Source of the DNA: Rhizophagus irregularis | Lineage: Eukaryota; Glomeromycota; Glomeromycetes; Glomerales; Glomeraceae | Assembly: GCF_026210795.1 (NCBI RefSeq) | Contig: NC_089435.1 | Location: 3,038,001-3,102,000 of the forward strand | Direction of reading: 5' to 3' | Length of the DNA: 64,000 bases | In this document: positions 1 through 11,856 of the stretch, piece by piece | How positions within the stretch are numbered: position 1 is the first letter of the stretch | Layout: each line of letters opens with the position of its first letter | Notes under the pieces: generated by a model | What the model was told of the DNA's origin: nothing | Seen by the model: only the letters and a program-made list of their open reading frames with translations | Database searches by the model: none | Position numbers and translations under genes: made by a program

Positions 1-3000
1 AGAGTCGAAAATAGTCAAGATAAACTTACAAGAAAATATAATAGAAATATTTTCTCAGTTAGTAAGAATAAATTATATCTTTGCTTTACACGAGGAATTC
101 AATCTGTCAAGTAAGTAGTAATTCACATTCCACGTATTAAGTTTCACGTATTAAATTCCACGTATTAAATTTCACGTTGAAATATTCAATAAACTAAAAC
201 TTATTATGATTTACTTTCTTAAGGTTATACTTTTTGGAAAATGGTCTTGAATCCATCTCAAAAAAATTTGATGATATTGAAAAAATTTATTCATTAGAAT
301 TCATTGAAAATGATAGGAAATTACTTGTAATTGGTAGTGGCGCTGAAGATGAGGAAAATTTAAAGATTATAATTTGGGATATGTATAATGTTGGAGAAAC
401 TGAAATGATAGAATTAGATGATTTTCTTACGACGAAAAATATTAGTACTCGTTTAGCTAGAACTTCAGGAAATCTTTTACAAATTGATGATAAAGGAAAT
501 ATTACATCAATTCTTAAAAAGGTCGATAAATTATTAGAACAAAAACAATTGGAAGAGGTTGAAAAGTCTTTTCCTCTTCCTCAACCTCCTGATTTGAGCT
601 TCTTTAATGGTGAAAAACTTGATGGAGGACTGGATAAAAGGCATACTATATATTATGATAAAATTACAAATCCATATTTCAAACCAATAGTTGTTGAGAA
701 AGAACCATGGGTGTTAGGTGATTATGATAGACAATCTTATTGTCTTTACCAAAATAAAAATGGATCAGTGATAGAAACTATACAACTTATAATTGGTAGA
801 TCTACTGTCCAAATTTGGCATCAAATCAATTCTGATGATAAAAATATAGACAAAGACGAACTTCCTAATAGGGGTGAACCATTTCTTGAATATATATGGA
901 CAAATGGTATTCCCGTAATTCAAGAGAATCCTAGAAGAAAATTACGAATTGAAATGTTTGAATATGGACCAAATGATGGAAAAATGAGAGATTTTTATTT
1001 AAAAGTTTATTGGTACGAAAAAGTATCAAATGAATTTGAGAGTGATGTAGATGAAATAACGAAACAAGAGAATGAAGAAAATAAAATGATAGCAGAGGAT
1101 GAAAATAAAATGATAGCAGAGGATGAAAATAAAATGATAGCAGAGGATGAAAATAAAATGATAGCAGAGGATGAAAATAAAATGGTAGCAGAAGATAAAA
1201 AAATAAATGAAAAGAAATGGAATGAGGAAAGGAAAGAAAGAATAATTCGGCGGTATGAAGTTCTTGATAAAGCTAATGCAGTCAAATGCGCATGTAAAGC
1301 ATTGGAATATATCAATAGGCGCACAAAATTTCTTGTAAATTATGTAAAAGAACATCGCGTAAGTGTTTACTGTATATATAATAATTCTTAACGTAAAACA
1401 AGTATATTGATTTTTTTTTTCTTTTCTTCAATAAAGTGTGAGGAAATGGTTGCATATATTAATCGTATAATATGGAGATTTATCAAATACAGGCCTGATG
1501 ATTTTAAATTGCTAGATGTTAGACATAATGTTATGAAGAATTTGATTCTTGGTGATTGTGATCATTTGATAAAGTTTATATTATTTGGAAATGATGATGA
1601 TGATAAAAAAGCCAACAAGTTACACATACCAAGGAATACATTCTGGAAAAAGAGAAAGTATGTAGATGATGACACTGAAAGTGAAGAAATAACGAATGTT
1701 ATGGAATTGGCAATTTATCATTGCAAAGGTAAATTATTTTGTATTATATTATTGGGGAACATTGATTTATAATACCTTTTTTTATAAACTAGGTCGTGAA
1801 ATTAAAGACACCATTATTGTTGCCTATCTTTTGGAATATTATTCCATGCATGCAACAGATTATGCTGGTTGGATGAGTACCGTTTCTAAGGCGCTTCCTC
1901 TATTATTTAAATATCATTATGGTTCGTTATTTTAATTCTTTTTTTTGATATAATACAGAAAAGATTAAAGACTTATGCACAATTTTTATCTATAACAGAT
2001 GATTATGTTAAAAAATTATTTCGTAAAGAATGTTTTGCAAATCAAAATTACTTACAAGATCCATATAATATTATACCAGAAGAGTATCTAGAATTGCGTA
2101 ATCTTGGAGCTCAATTTAGAGCGTTTGAATTCAATTTGAAGTCAGATAAATGTAGATGGTACGATGTGACTTTTAAAATGCTAGATTATTTTAGAATTAA
2201 AATGTTTAAATTCCTTGGAGATCTTGATAACAAGGACGTTGAAAAGCAAACATTAGCTTTACGAGTGGTCCCACTTCCTGAATTTACTAGAAATTGTATT
2301 CCACAGCAGAACAAATCAAAGAAAACAATTTTCTTAAATGTTTTATTATTTTTATTTGTACCACGATGGTATAGAATTGGTCGGAATGAAAAGAATAAAT
2401 TGAGCCCTTTTTCTAGAGTAGTGCAATATGAGAACATTGGTGATATATATGACAATCCAGCAACCGAAGCAATTATAGACTTTCGTTGGCAAAGAGCAAG
2501 AACTTTCTTTTTTATCCTTTTTCTCCGATTTCTTCTCTATATCCTTTGTTTTGGATTAGTTAGTTGGGCATATTTGGATCATAGTACTGTTATAAATGTA
2601 GATTTTTTAATTGCATTAATTGTCGTATTCTACTATTTAGCAGTTTATTTATCCGCTACTGAAATTATACAATTAATTTTTCATGGACCCAGAAAATATT
2701 TTGAAAGCATATATAATATTTTTGATATATTTTCAATTATACTTCCTGTAATAGTTATGTCAATAATGATTGGAGATTTTCGTTATTCTGATGGCTTTGG
2801 AGGTGTTGAAAAAACTGATACTGGATTAATTGCGTTGATAGCTTTTGCAGTTTTTTTTCTTTGGATTGAAGGGGTTAGTCCTTGGTTTTGTAATTTTACA
2901 CTGAAGTTAATAAGTAAAATTTAATATTATTATTTTATTTTATTTTTTTAGATTTCGTATCTCCGCTTAATACCAAGTTAATATAAATTCTGAATGAATT

Positions 3001-4117
3001 ACAAAAATGATGAACAATTATTAATTATTGATCTTTATTATTTTTAATAGATATCGCCATTTACATTTACTATGTCATGATAATTACAAAAACTGTGCTT
3101 CCATTTATTTTATTTAACGTCATCGTAATACTTGCATTTGCACATACAATGTATTACATTTTAGTTTTTAATTGTTTTATATTTTATTTTAAATATAATC
3201 TAACAAAAAAAAAAAAATGTTTATTAAATATATAGGTTCATTTTACTTACAGAGTCAAAGAATATTAAAACTAAGGATTCAACATATAGTGGAACTGCTA
3301 CGAATCCTTTAAACGGTCAAGAATTTAATGTCGAAATGAAAGCTGATTTTGATCCTACAGATCGGAACGATAATCCATTTTCGTATTTTCCTATGGCAAT
3401 GGTAGCTACATATTTTTGGCTTAATGGGGATTTTGTTCAGAGAGACTCATTTGATTTTTGGGCCGTCGAAGTGTTTTCCTTGATCGCTAGCGTTCTTTTA
3501 GTAACTATTTTGCAAAATATGTTGATCGCTTTTATGGGGTAAGGCATTTTATCGAATTTTGTTTGCTGTGCATTAATATTTATTTATATATAGAATGTAA
3601 TATAATTTCATTAATTTTTTTTAGTGGTGTATACGAAGAAGCAGCTACTAAAGGTAGACAAGCTTTATTGAGGTTTCGAGCAAATCAAATAGCAAATTAT
3701 GAAGCATTATATCATATTCATTTTCCACCTATTGAACGTGATCCAAAATATATTTATTATATTGGACAATCAAAAAATTTTGAAAAATGGTGTGAAGATA
3801 GAAAAGATGATGGAGCTATTTATAAAGGTTTTGAAGAAAAATCAACTTTTACAAAATTTGTTTTTGAAGAAAAAGATTATGATAAATTTTCAATTTGGGT
3901 TTATGATGATGATGATGATATTGAAATTGAAATCAATAATATCAAAAAGATGAAAAAAGATTTAAATGATAATATTGATAATTTATTAAATAAACTTAAT
4001 GATCAAAAAAGGGATGATAATGCTGAAAAAATTGATAAGAAAATTAAAGAAATTGAAAATATTAATAATATTAATGGTACTATTGAACTTCTTATTAAGA
4101 AACTTAATAATTTATAG
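1..4117 (+). CDS. WD40-like / ion-transport-domain membrane protein, 5' end outside window
   Basis: Multi-exon gene entering from the left edge. Splice junctions that keep the frame give exons <1-110, 224-1358, 1437-1728, 1793-1921, 1999-2873, 2952-2976 (a 25-nt microexon), 3051-3150, 3236-3538 and 3625-4117. The N-terminal part reads like WD40 blades (for example NLKIIIWDMYN). The C-terminal half has several hydrophobic segments, from FFFILFLRFLLYILCFGLV to the pore-proximal LLVTILQNMLIAFMG, followed by a cytosolic Lys/Asp/Asn-rich coiled tail. This order is that of fungal ion-transport (TRP/voltage-gated-like) proteins that are expanded in Rhizophagus; the ion is not predictable. It probably sits in a membrane. 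Residues encoded at about 1075-1200 are an eight-residue tandem repeat. No frame break is seen in the part present. Exon edges are manual and may be off by a few bases. Confidence 0.72.
1075..1200 (+). repeat. In-frame 24-bp tandem repeat (five copies)
   Basis: Five near-identical 24-bp units encode the octapeptide NKMIAEDE or close variants inside exon 2 of the channel-like gene. Being a multiple of three, copy-number change keeps the frame. The segment lies between the WD40-like region and the membrane domain and is predicted to be a charged helix or linker. Confidence 0.85.
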
Positions 4118-5099
4118 TATGTACAGTATATTATAAATATTATAAATAATATTGTAGTTTTAGTATGTTTATGTTTAGTCATTTTTTTTTTCAATCTTGT
4201 GATTATATATGTTTATGCATTTATTATATTTATGTATTTTCTGTATTTATATGTACAGTATTTATATTTTATATTTAAATTTAAATTTAAATAAAAATTC
4301 ATTGTATTATTTTTTAATCCTTTATTTTTTTTTCTTTGATACATCTATTTTTTATAATAAGTCACGAGACAATTGGAAAAATTGGCTAGCTTTAGGACAT
4401 AATTCAGCCAAAAATTAATTTTGGCCGATAAAAATAAATTTAAAAAACTAACAAAAATTTGTAGATTTTTAAGTGTGCCACTCGTAAATACACCTAATAA
4501 TTCTGTTTTCCACAAGTACTTATATTAAAATTTAGAGAAATTTTAAGTACAAGAATAACCAAAATTCTATTTAGTAACCAGTTCTATCACCGCGTATAAT
4601 GGATCGTAAAAAAATTGAAAGGAGTTGTAAAAAGAAATATGAGATTTTCAAAGTTTGAGTTGGAAACTTAAAGATAATGGCATCACAGAACTTTTTTTTT
4701 TTTGAAAAAAAAGTTATAATATATAGTTTTAAGATGTAGATATTACTAAAAAAAGAAAATTATAAATTGTTTAATGAATATTTAACAAAAAGCTTTAATA
4801 TTGTAATACGCGAAAATAATTGAATTATACTTTAAAGAAATATAAATCTAATTATGCTTTCCAGGTTAACATTTGTAGTACATTCAGCACAATTATTGCT
4901 AATGACACATTCCTGGTAGATGATCTGAATTTTTGGGCCATGAGAAACCATCGAAGCTGCATATCGGGTGATTTACTGAAGGTGTCGCTAAGAACTTGGA
5001 GACAATATAATGAAACCTGTAAATTATAAGTTTTATAAACCTCCAAAGATCACATTCATATTATTATATAATTGCCTGTAATTACTTCTCATTTTAACT
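4118..5099. other. AT-rich spacer without a recognised gene
   Basis: Poly-T and poly-A tracts and stop codons in all frames. A short open stretch at 4820-5029 has no domain I recognise; it could be an upstream relic of the TLD pseudogene that follows, but nothing shows this directly. Confidence 0.5.
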
Positions 5100-5655
5100 A
5101 AAAAAGATTTTGTATATTTTAAAAATATTTTACCTGATGGTCTCGATGATGAAGTTACTCAATATTTTTCAAATTCAGCTTCCAGACTTTCCTCCAATGC
5201 TTTACCGCAAAGATATATATTTGACTCCAAGATTATTAATTGCTACAGATGTTGCATTAATAGCAAGTTGGATTGATAAGAAAAAAGGAACACCTTATCA
5301 TTTTAAAGATTTACCTTTTAAATTTAATCTTATTTCTCGTGCTAGTCGTGATGGTTTTGGGATTGATAAATTTCATAAACATTGCGATAATAAGGGACCA
5401 ACTTTTCTTATAATTAAGGTTCGCCACCCAAGAGAGCGAGATAATTGGTGGATATAATCCATTAGAATGGTGTCGTACCAAAATGGTAGCAGATGAAAGA
5501 TCTCGTAACCACAAAAAATTATCAATGTAAAACGTCAAATAGTTTTTATTTTCATTAACAAATCGATTTAATCCTATATTAAGTCGAGTCAATTTTGAAA
5601 AGGAAGCAATCATTTGGAGTAAAAATGAGGGACCATATTTTTTAACACCCAAGTA
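5100..5655 (+). pseudogene. TLD-domain protein relic with frameshifts
   Basis: Three successive frames together give the landmarks of a TLDc domain as found in the large Rhizophagus BTB/TLD family: KNILPDGLDDEV, then SWIDKK and SRASRDGFGIDKFHKHCDNKG, then IIGGYNPLEW, then ILSRVN and IWSKNEGPYF. The frame changes near 5190-5240, again near 5425-5440, and again near 5520-5560, so no continuous protein can be made without unsupported introns. TLD proteins are linked to oxidative-stress protection and V-ATPase binding, but this copy is probably dead. No start codon or upstream BTB domain could be placed. Confidence 0.65.
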
Positions 5656-5844
5656 GGATTTTTAGGCGATTTTTTACTCTAAAAGGCAAAAATTTTGGTT
5701 GATCATTTCATTTTGGTCAGATTTTCACCTAAATTTTCTATTCCGATTTTGAAAATCATCCACATGCATAGTTGCCATGGATACAAAAAAAATTGCCTTT
5801 TTCGTAAAAAACTCTCAATTTAATCTTAAGTATTAGTACAAGTA

Positions 5845-5910
5845 CTGTACATATACAAGTACAAGAGCAAGAACATGAACATGAACATGTACATGTACAT
5901 GTACAGAGAA
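5845..5910. repeat. Simple-sequence tract (GTACAA / GAACAT / GTACAT)
   Basis: Short imperfect hexamer repeats grade into each other over about 65 bp. This is ordinary microsatellite DNA between the TLD relic and the minisatellite. Confidence 0.7.
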
Positions 5911-6044
5911 AGTGAACATTCACTATGGAAACTTTTTGCGCAGAGTTTAACTGTGCTGCTCAAAAAGAATGTTAACTTGACAGATCATGAATAAATCAAC
6001 ATTTTTTAATAATATGTCGATCATTTTATTAAAATATAAAAAAA

Positions 6045-7040
6045 ATTAATTTTTTTAATTAAAAACGTCAAACTTGACGTTTTTGTAATTAAAAAATCAA
6101 AAAAAAATTAATTTTTTTAATTAAAAACGTCAAACTTGACATTTTCGTAATTAAAAAATCAAAAAAAATTATTTTTTTTAATTAAAAATGTCAAACTTGA
6201 CGTTTTTGTAGTTATAAAATCAAAAAAAAATAATTTTTTTAATTAAAAACGTCAAACTTGACGTTTTTGTAATTAAAAATCAAAAAAAAATTAATTTTTT
6301 TAATTAAAAACGTCAAACTTTGACGTTTTTGTAATTAAAAAATCAAAAAAAAATTAATTTTTTTAATTAAAAACGTCAAACTTTGACGTTTTTGTAATTA
6401 AAAAATCAAAAAAAAATTATTTTGTTTAATTAAAAACGTCAAACTTGACATTTTTGTAATTAAAAAATCAAAAAAAATTATTTTTTTTAATTAAAAACGT
6501 CAAACTTGACGTTTTTGTAATTAAAAAATCAAAAAAAAATTATTTTTTTTAATTAAAAACGTCAAAGACGTTTTTGTAGTTAAAAAATCAAAAAAAATAT
6601 TTTTTTTAATTAAAAACGTCAAACTTGACGTTTTTGTAGTTATAAAATCAAAAAAAAAAAATTTTTCTAATTAAAAACATACAAACTTGACGTTTTTGTA
6701 ATTAAAAAATCAAAAAAAATTATTTTTTTTTAATTAAAAATGCCAAACTTGACGTTGTTGTAATTAAAAAATCAAAAAAAATTAATTTTTCTAATTAAAA
6801 ACGTCAAACTTGACGTTTTTGTAATTAAAAAATCAAAAAAATTAATTTTTTTAATTAAAAACGTCAAACTTGACGTTTTTGTAATTAAAAAATCAAAAAA
6901 AATTAATTTTTTTAATTAAAAACGTCAAACTTGACGTTTTTGTAATTAAAAAATCAAAAAAATTAATTTTTCTAATTAAAAACGTCAAACTTGATGTTGT
7001 TGTAATTAAAAAATCAAAAAAATTAATTTTTCTAATTAAA
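6045..7040. repeat. Minisatellite, ~60-bp unit, about 16 copies, each with a central palindrome
   Basis: A unit of about 60 bp is repeated some 16 times. Each unit holds an inverted pair around AACGTCAA-AC-TTGACGTT, flanked by AATTAAAAA and its complement, so the single strand could form a stem with arms of about 11 bp or more. Copies differ by single bases and small indels (for example ACATT for ACGTT, or a missing AACTT near 6557). There is no unique spacer between copies and no coding capacity. The half-site TGACGT/ACGTCA is the core recognised by CREB/ATF-type bZIP factors. Confidence 0.9.
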
Positions 7041-7092
7041 ATAATCTTGATTAATAGTATTAAAATAAATATTTTTACGATACAGTAAAATT

Positions 7093-7515
7093 ACAGTTTT
7101 TCTGTATAAAACTCAAAATTGGTATTCTAAATCTAACTTTTAAGATTAATTAAAGTTGTAGACCTAATAAAGTTATACATAATTACAAATTTACAGACTT
7201 ATGTAATGAATGGATAAGTCTCACACCTTAATTTCGTACTTAATTTTAACGATTTTAACAGTTTATCTATGTATGACTCAAAAACGGCATTCTAAATCTA
7301 CTTTTTAAGATTAATTATATTTGTAGCCCTAATAAAGTTACATTTAATTGCAAATTTACAGACTTTACGTAATAAATGAATAAGTCTTCCGCCTTAATTT
7401 CGTGCTTAATTTTAACGATTTTAACAGTTTATCTATGTATAACTCAAAATTAGCATTCTAAATCAAACTTTTAAGATTAGTTAAATTTGTAGCCCCGATA
7501 AAATTACATATAATG
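7093..7515. repeat. ~166-bp tandem repeat, about 2.5 copies
   Basis: Starts with ACAGTTT at 7093, 7258 and 7424 are followed by the same order of landmarks (ACTCAAAA, ATTCTAAATC, TTTTAAGATTA, GTAG.CC, TTACAGACTT). The copies are clearly homologous but diverged. The repeat lies inside the foldback-like segment. Confidence 0.8.
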
Positions 7516-7900
7516 CTTGCATTTGAGATCTCTTTAATTAATAGCTCCAGAAATATTAAAAGTTCATAAAAGTCAAGAAAGTTTTGTGCTACGCAAAACA
7601 AATGTTTTACTTATAGATCGGCATAATGCATTTCTTCAATTTTAATACGTTTACACCACTTTTGATTATATGTTAACTACATGTTTTTACAATACAACAT
7701 CCCATAATTTTATCATGCAAGATACATTATGTTATATTCTTTTTATAAATCAATTTATTTTTACTGTTGCTATCATTTGCAACTTACCCAGGAATGAACG
7801 ATTTAAACCATCTAATATATCAACATTGGCATTAATCCCAGGACCAAATGATCCATCATTACATCGCATAAATTGCTCTGGTGCTATATTGGGAATTTTC

Positions 7901-8015
7901 TTATAACAATAGTTTTAAATAATCTTAATTATAAGTAAAAAGTGTGTAAAATTACTGCACCACAAAAATAATTAATTTTACTTATAATTAAGATTATTTA
8001 AAACTATTGTTATAA
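7901..8015. repeat. Perfect 40-bp inverted repeat with 35-bp loop
   Basis: Arms 7901-7940 and 7976-8015 are exact reverse complements (beginning TTATAACAATAG and ending CTATTGTTATAA). As a single strand it would form a long hairpin. Related sequence (TTTTAAATAATCTT) occurs at the outer end of the surrounding element near 8195-8212, so this may be a nested terminal repeat. Confidence 0.85.
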
Positions 8016-8689
8016 TAGTAAAAATAAATTGATTTATAAAAAGAATATAACCTAATGTATCTTGCATGATAAAATTATGAAATGTATTAATCTTAAAAAG
8101 TAGATTTAGAATGCTAATTTTGAGTTTTATATAGAAAAACTGTAATTTTACTATCATAAAAATATTTATTTTTAATACTATTAATCAAAGATTATTTAAA
8201 ACTGTTGTTGTGGCAATATTAATAAATTAATTTTTTTAAAAAATAAAATATTTGTTTATTATGGTATTAAAATATTTGAAAAATTATACCTGTTAGGATG
8301 TAATGTTGTATTATATATAAAATTAAATATTTTTTTTTTTATACATATATAAAAAATTTTAGAGCACATTATCTTACTATCTAGTGATCAGATTTTATTG
8401 ATCTTTGACTTATTAGATTCATCTTATTAAGTCAAATCAAATGTTATAATTTTATAATTATTAGATTAATATTTATTATAAGATATCAATTGAAGTACTG
8501 TTAATTTTATCTTATAATCTAATGATCAGAAACTGATAATTTATAGCTCATTAGATTTATCTTGTTTAGACAAATCTAATGGTTATTAGATCATAAAAAT
8601 TGGATTATTATTGGCTGAGATATTACGGTTTGAAATTTTAATAGCAATTCAAGGGACATGCTTGCTGACCGTAAAAAATTTAATAATAA

Positions 8690-8890
8690 ATAACAGGTTT
8701 GCACAGTTTTTAATTGATTTAATAATTAAATGGTGCAAATCTGTTTTTTATTATCTAACCATTTAACAAGAAATGGTTCATGCCATTTCTTTATTAAACC
8801 ATTAAAAAAATGGTGCATACCCATTATTTGTTATCAAATTACTAATTAAAAATAATGGGTTTACACCATATTTATTATCAAATTGCTAAT
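8690..8890. repeat. Cluster of short hairpins sharing GGTGCA / ACCATT words
   Basis: Several inverted pairs lie side by side: AATAACAGGTTTGCAC against GTGCAAATCTGTTTTTTATT, AAGAAATGG against CCATTTCTT, and TAATGGG against CCCATTA. All look like variants of one motif. No coding potential. Confidence 0.55.
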
Positions 8891-9654
8891 AATTTAATAA
8901 TGTAATAATGTGAACTCTTAAAACTTCATAGATTATATGAATTAGTTTTAACCCTTACAATTTAAGGGATAGTTAAATAAATTATAATGTTTAAAAGCTC
9001 ACTAACTTGTACTTAATTACCCTAGTTGGTTACAAGATTTGTATATCAAATCATCAGGATGTACATCTTGAAAGTAACGCAGTAATGGTTTTTCGGTTAG
9101 TGATGTAATGATTGATATACGCCCACAGAAATAGTATATAAAATTTGACGTCATATACAAGATTACGTGAGAAATTATTGCAAACACATGTCTATTTTCT
9201 ACGGAGTTTACATGTTTATAACATGACTCATCATGGTTAAGTAAAATATAGTATAAAATAGCCACTTTTTTCTCTTTATTCTCTTCAACTCCTCTCTCCT
9301 TTTTTATTACTTTTCGCTTTTCTTTTTCTTTTATTATTTTTTTCTTGTTAAGTATGGTAATAGGTAAGGTACAACCAACTCCACATCTCATTTTAAGCCG
9401 TAGGCACGACCAACTTCACGTTAAAAACTTTAAAAAAGTTAAAGCCATACTTAAACAAATTTTTTTAATAAAATTGAGTCGAGAAACCTGTGTTTATTGC
9501 TCGTTCGACTTTCCCACATTACGTATATATACGTACGTATTTTATGTATGTATGTACATAGTACGTATTGTGTATATATGTAAACCAAATAATTAGATGG
9601 GGGGATGAGAAAGCTTATTTTTGATTTTACAAAAATAATTTCTTTCTTGTTCTG

Positions 9655-9745
9655 ATGCACATGTGCATTTTTTTTATTTGTTTTGATTTTTATGTAAATA
9701 ATTTTCTTTTATAATTTTCTTTCTTGATTTGATGCACATGTGCAT
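9655..9745. repeat. Paired 14-bp palindrome ATGCACATGTGCAT
   Basis: The exact palindrome ATGCACATGTGCAT is at 9655-9668 and 9732-9745, each preceded by TTTCTTTCTTG-like sequence. The surrounding ~77 bp is therefore an imperfect direct duplication. Confidence 0.8.
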
Positions 9746-11439
9746 AAGTAGTCGTATCTGGGGCCAGAACATAACTAAAAAAACACAGTTTACATATAGA
9801 ATTGGTCAAGTTGTGAATGTTGTTATATTATATATATATCTATATGTCCGAACGTCTCTGCTCAATTTTTGTTCTTAACAATCCAAATATTATTATTTTT
9901 TTTTTAATCCTATTAATTATAAACTGGTTGTATAAGATTATAGGTAAGTGGTTTCTTTTTTACCCTGAACGAAGCTTGCCACCTCTACGTGGTGTTCAGG
10001 AGAAACAGTTGTATGTTAATAACTGGCCAAGAGCAAGCAATATTTGCAATATTTCATTTTACATATTTTTGGAATTTTTGCGCCATTTTGTATTGAATGT
10101 CACGTAAAAATGTTTATTCATAATATTAGCATCATGTTACAAAAGTTAAGGATTCTTGTTGAACTCATTAAAATAAGTTTTTTTTTATTAAAATCAAGTT
10201 TTTTGTATTTCCTGAATAACTACCATTACAGTATAACCTTAGAAAATCTTTTCCCATGTGAAATTACATCTATATTAGTTGCTAAAATTATGCTTTCGTT
10301 CCAACTTTTAAAAGGATATGAAAAGCTTGTTTTTTGTATGCATAATAAAATTTTATAAAAAAAAAGTGACCCTAATCACTTTTAGTAGAATTGTAGAGTT
10401 AAATGATTAATCAAGCCTCAACTTTCGTTGATTAAACTAGTGAAACAAAAAAATAAACAAGAATTATATAACAGGGTTCTATTATACTACTAGTTATTAT
10501 AATGATTTTTTTTATGGCCTTATTGCCTTCAGATCCGTTATCTGTCATCCGACGAATCCGTTTAGTTCATCTGATTATCCGGATATCTGTCAGTTTTTAT
10601 TTATTTCATTTTAACGTTTTCTTTATATTAATTACTAAAGTTTATTTTTTTTCTCACCTTTGTTTTACAGGAATGGACTGATAGATACATTTTTCAGCCC
10701 ATTTGATTTCTTTCTTCCTTTTTGCCTCTTGAACTTTATTATTCACGCTAACAGTTGGTAGACTTTTCTTTCTCCCATAAAACCGTATCTCTTTCCACTT
10801 CTAATTTTTTATTTCCTCTTTTAGATTAGCCGATAGCCAGGTGTGTTAGAGACGCTAATAGTTAGAAATCCCATTTAAGTATTTTGTTTCATTTGTTTGT
10901 TCGAGGGTTTCTTGTTCTTTTTGGCCATTAATAACAGTCTTTTTTGGATTGATGAACAAAAGATTCAAGACTTTAGGTCCATTTCGACGTTAAGGTTTGT
11001 ATTTCATTTCGTTTAAAAAATTTTTTTTGCTCCTTCAACTATTACTAATCTTCTTTTTATAGAGTGGTTTTATTTCCTGAGCGGGTTTACTTAAAAACTG
11101 AATAAAAAAAGAAAAAGAAATAAAAATTACGTTCCTAAAAGAAAGAAGAAAACTGGTTAACGATGATCGAGGAGCAAAAAAAACTCTTTCAAATAAATGA
11201 AATACCTACTTCAAAGTCAAAAGTTCTGAAAGAAACATAATCTGAACTGTTTCTGCAAAAAAAAAAGAAAGCAACGGTTGGCAATAACAGAAAAAAAAGT
11301 CTTAAAACACAGACATACTCTTTATTCTATTCAAAGTCCCAATATATTGCTATAAGAAACAAAATTGATAATAATAGCTAAAGGACAAAAAAAGCTCGAC
11401 CTAAATAAAAAATAAAAAAGACCAAACCATTCTTAAATA

Positions 11440-11636
11440 CAGTGACACCTCTATAAGTGCACCCTCTATAAGTGCACGCACTATATAAATTCTCTTTAAG
11501 TGCACGGTGGACCTGATCCCAACTTATAAGAGCTCTTAATATTTTACTCTCTATAAATGCACACCATCTCTAAGTGCACATTCTACTATTTTTTTACTAT
11601 GGTCCCAAGGGGGGTGCACTTAGAGAGGTGTCACTG
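11440..11636. mobile_element. MITE, pogo/Tc1-mariner type (197 bp)
   Basis: Terminal inverted repeats start CAGTGACACCTCTATAAGTG on the left and end in GTGCACTTAGAGAGGTGTCACTG on the reverse side, and TA flanks both ends (11438-11439 and 11637-11638). The TA duplication and CAGTG terminus fit the pogo branch of Tc1/mariner. The body has several further copies of CTCTATAAGTGCAC-like words. There is no transposase, so it is non-autonomous. Confidence 0.85.
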
Positions 11637-11851
11637 TACAAAAAAGAGAAAAAGGTTAGTAAGCAAAAAATCTTTCAACCGAAATGAAATATTTACTTCA
11701 GTGAGTTCAATTCAAACAGATTTTTGTGTTAATAGAGATCCTGGATCTTTCTGTAAAAAACAAGCAATCTCATGCGCCTTTTACTAACAAAGTTGTTAAA
11801 GTTGTGAAGGATAATTGCGCAGCTAAGAAAAAGGTCCAATTTGTTCCATCG

Positions 11852-11856
11852 TAAGA
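11852..11856. repeat. Left 5-bp target-site duplication TAAGA
   Basis: TAAGA directly precedes the left terminal repeat (first bases AGTAGTATG) and is matched by TAAGA at 23866-23870 directly after the right terminal repeat (last bases CATACTACT). Retroviral-type integrases leave 4-6 bp duplications, and Maverick/Polinton elements are reported with 5-6 bp. Confidence 0.85.

Larger units (their letters stand above)
7046..8195. mobile_element. Foldback-like AT-rich element with ~105-bp inverted ends
   Basis: The segment 7046-7150 reappears, inverted and about 85-90 percent similar by eye, at 8088-8195. Inside are a ~166-bp direct repeat and a perfect 40-bp inverted pair. There is no open reading frame with a recognisable transposase. 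The short frame at 7670-7906 is probably chance, since part of it is repeated inverted at 7990-8090. It looks like a non-autonomous or composite foldback element; no clear target duplication was found. Confidence 0.5.
8196..11439. other. Gene-free AT-rich spacer with small hairpins
   Basis: No gene recognised over about 3.2 kb. Notable items are a hairpin cluster (8690-8890), TA/CATA microsatellite DNA near 9515-9585, two copies of a 14-bp palindrome (9655 and 9732), and long poly-A/poly-T runs near 11000-11300. Short open frames (for example 9017-9391 minus, 9817-10107 plus) are hydrophobic or low in complexity and have no domain. Confidence 0.5.

Noticed and set aside
1007-1355. Minus-strand frames opposite the octapeptide repeat
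   Set aside because: Repetitive Phe/Ser/Ile peptides that mirror the tandem repeat of the real exon.
6045-7040. CRISPR-like array
   Set aside because: Regular palindromic repeats, but there are no unique spacers: the whole 60-bp unit repeats. Eukaryotic context and no cas genes.
7670-7906. 78-residue open frame
   Set aside because: Part of it is repeated in inverted form at 7990-8090 in non-coding foldback DNA; no domain, no splice or family support.
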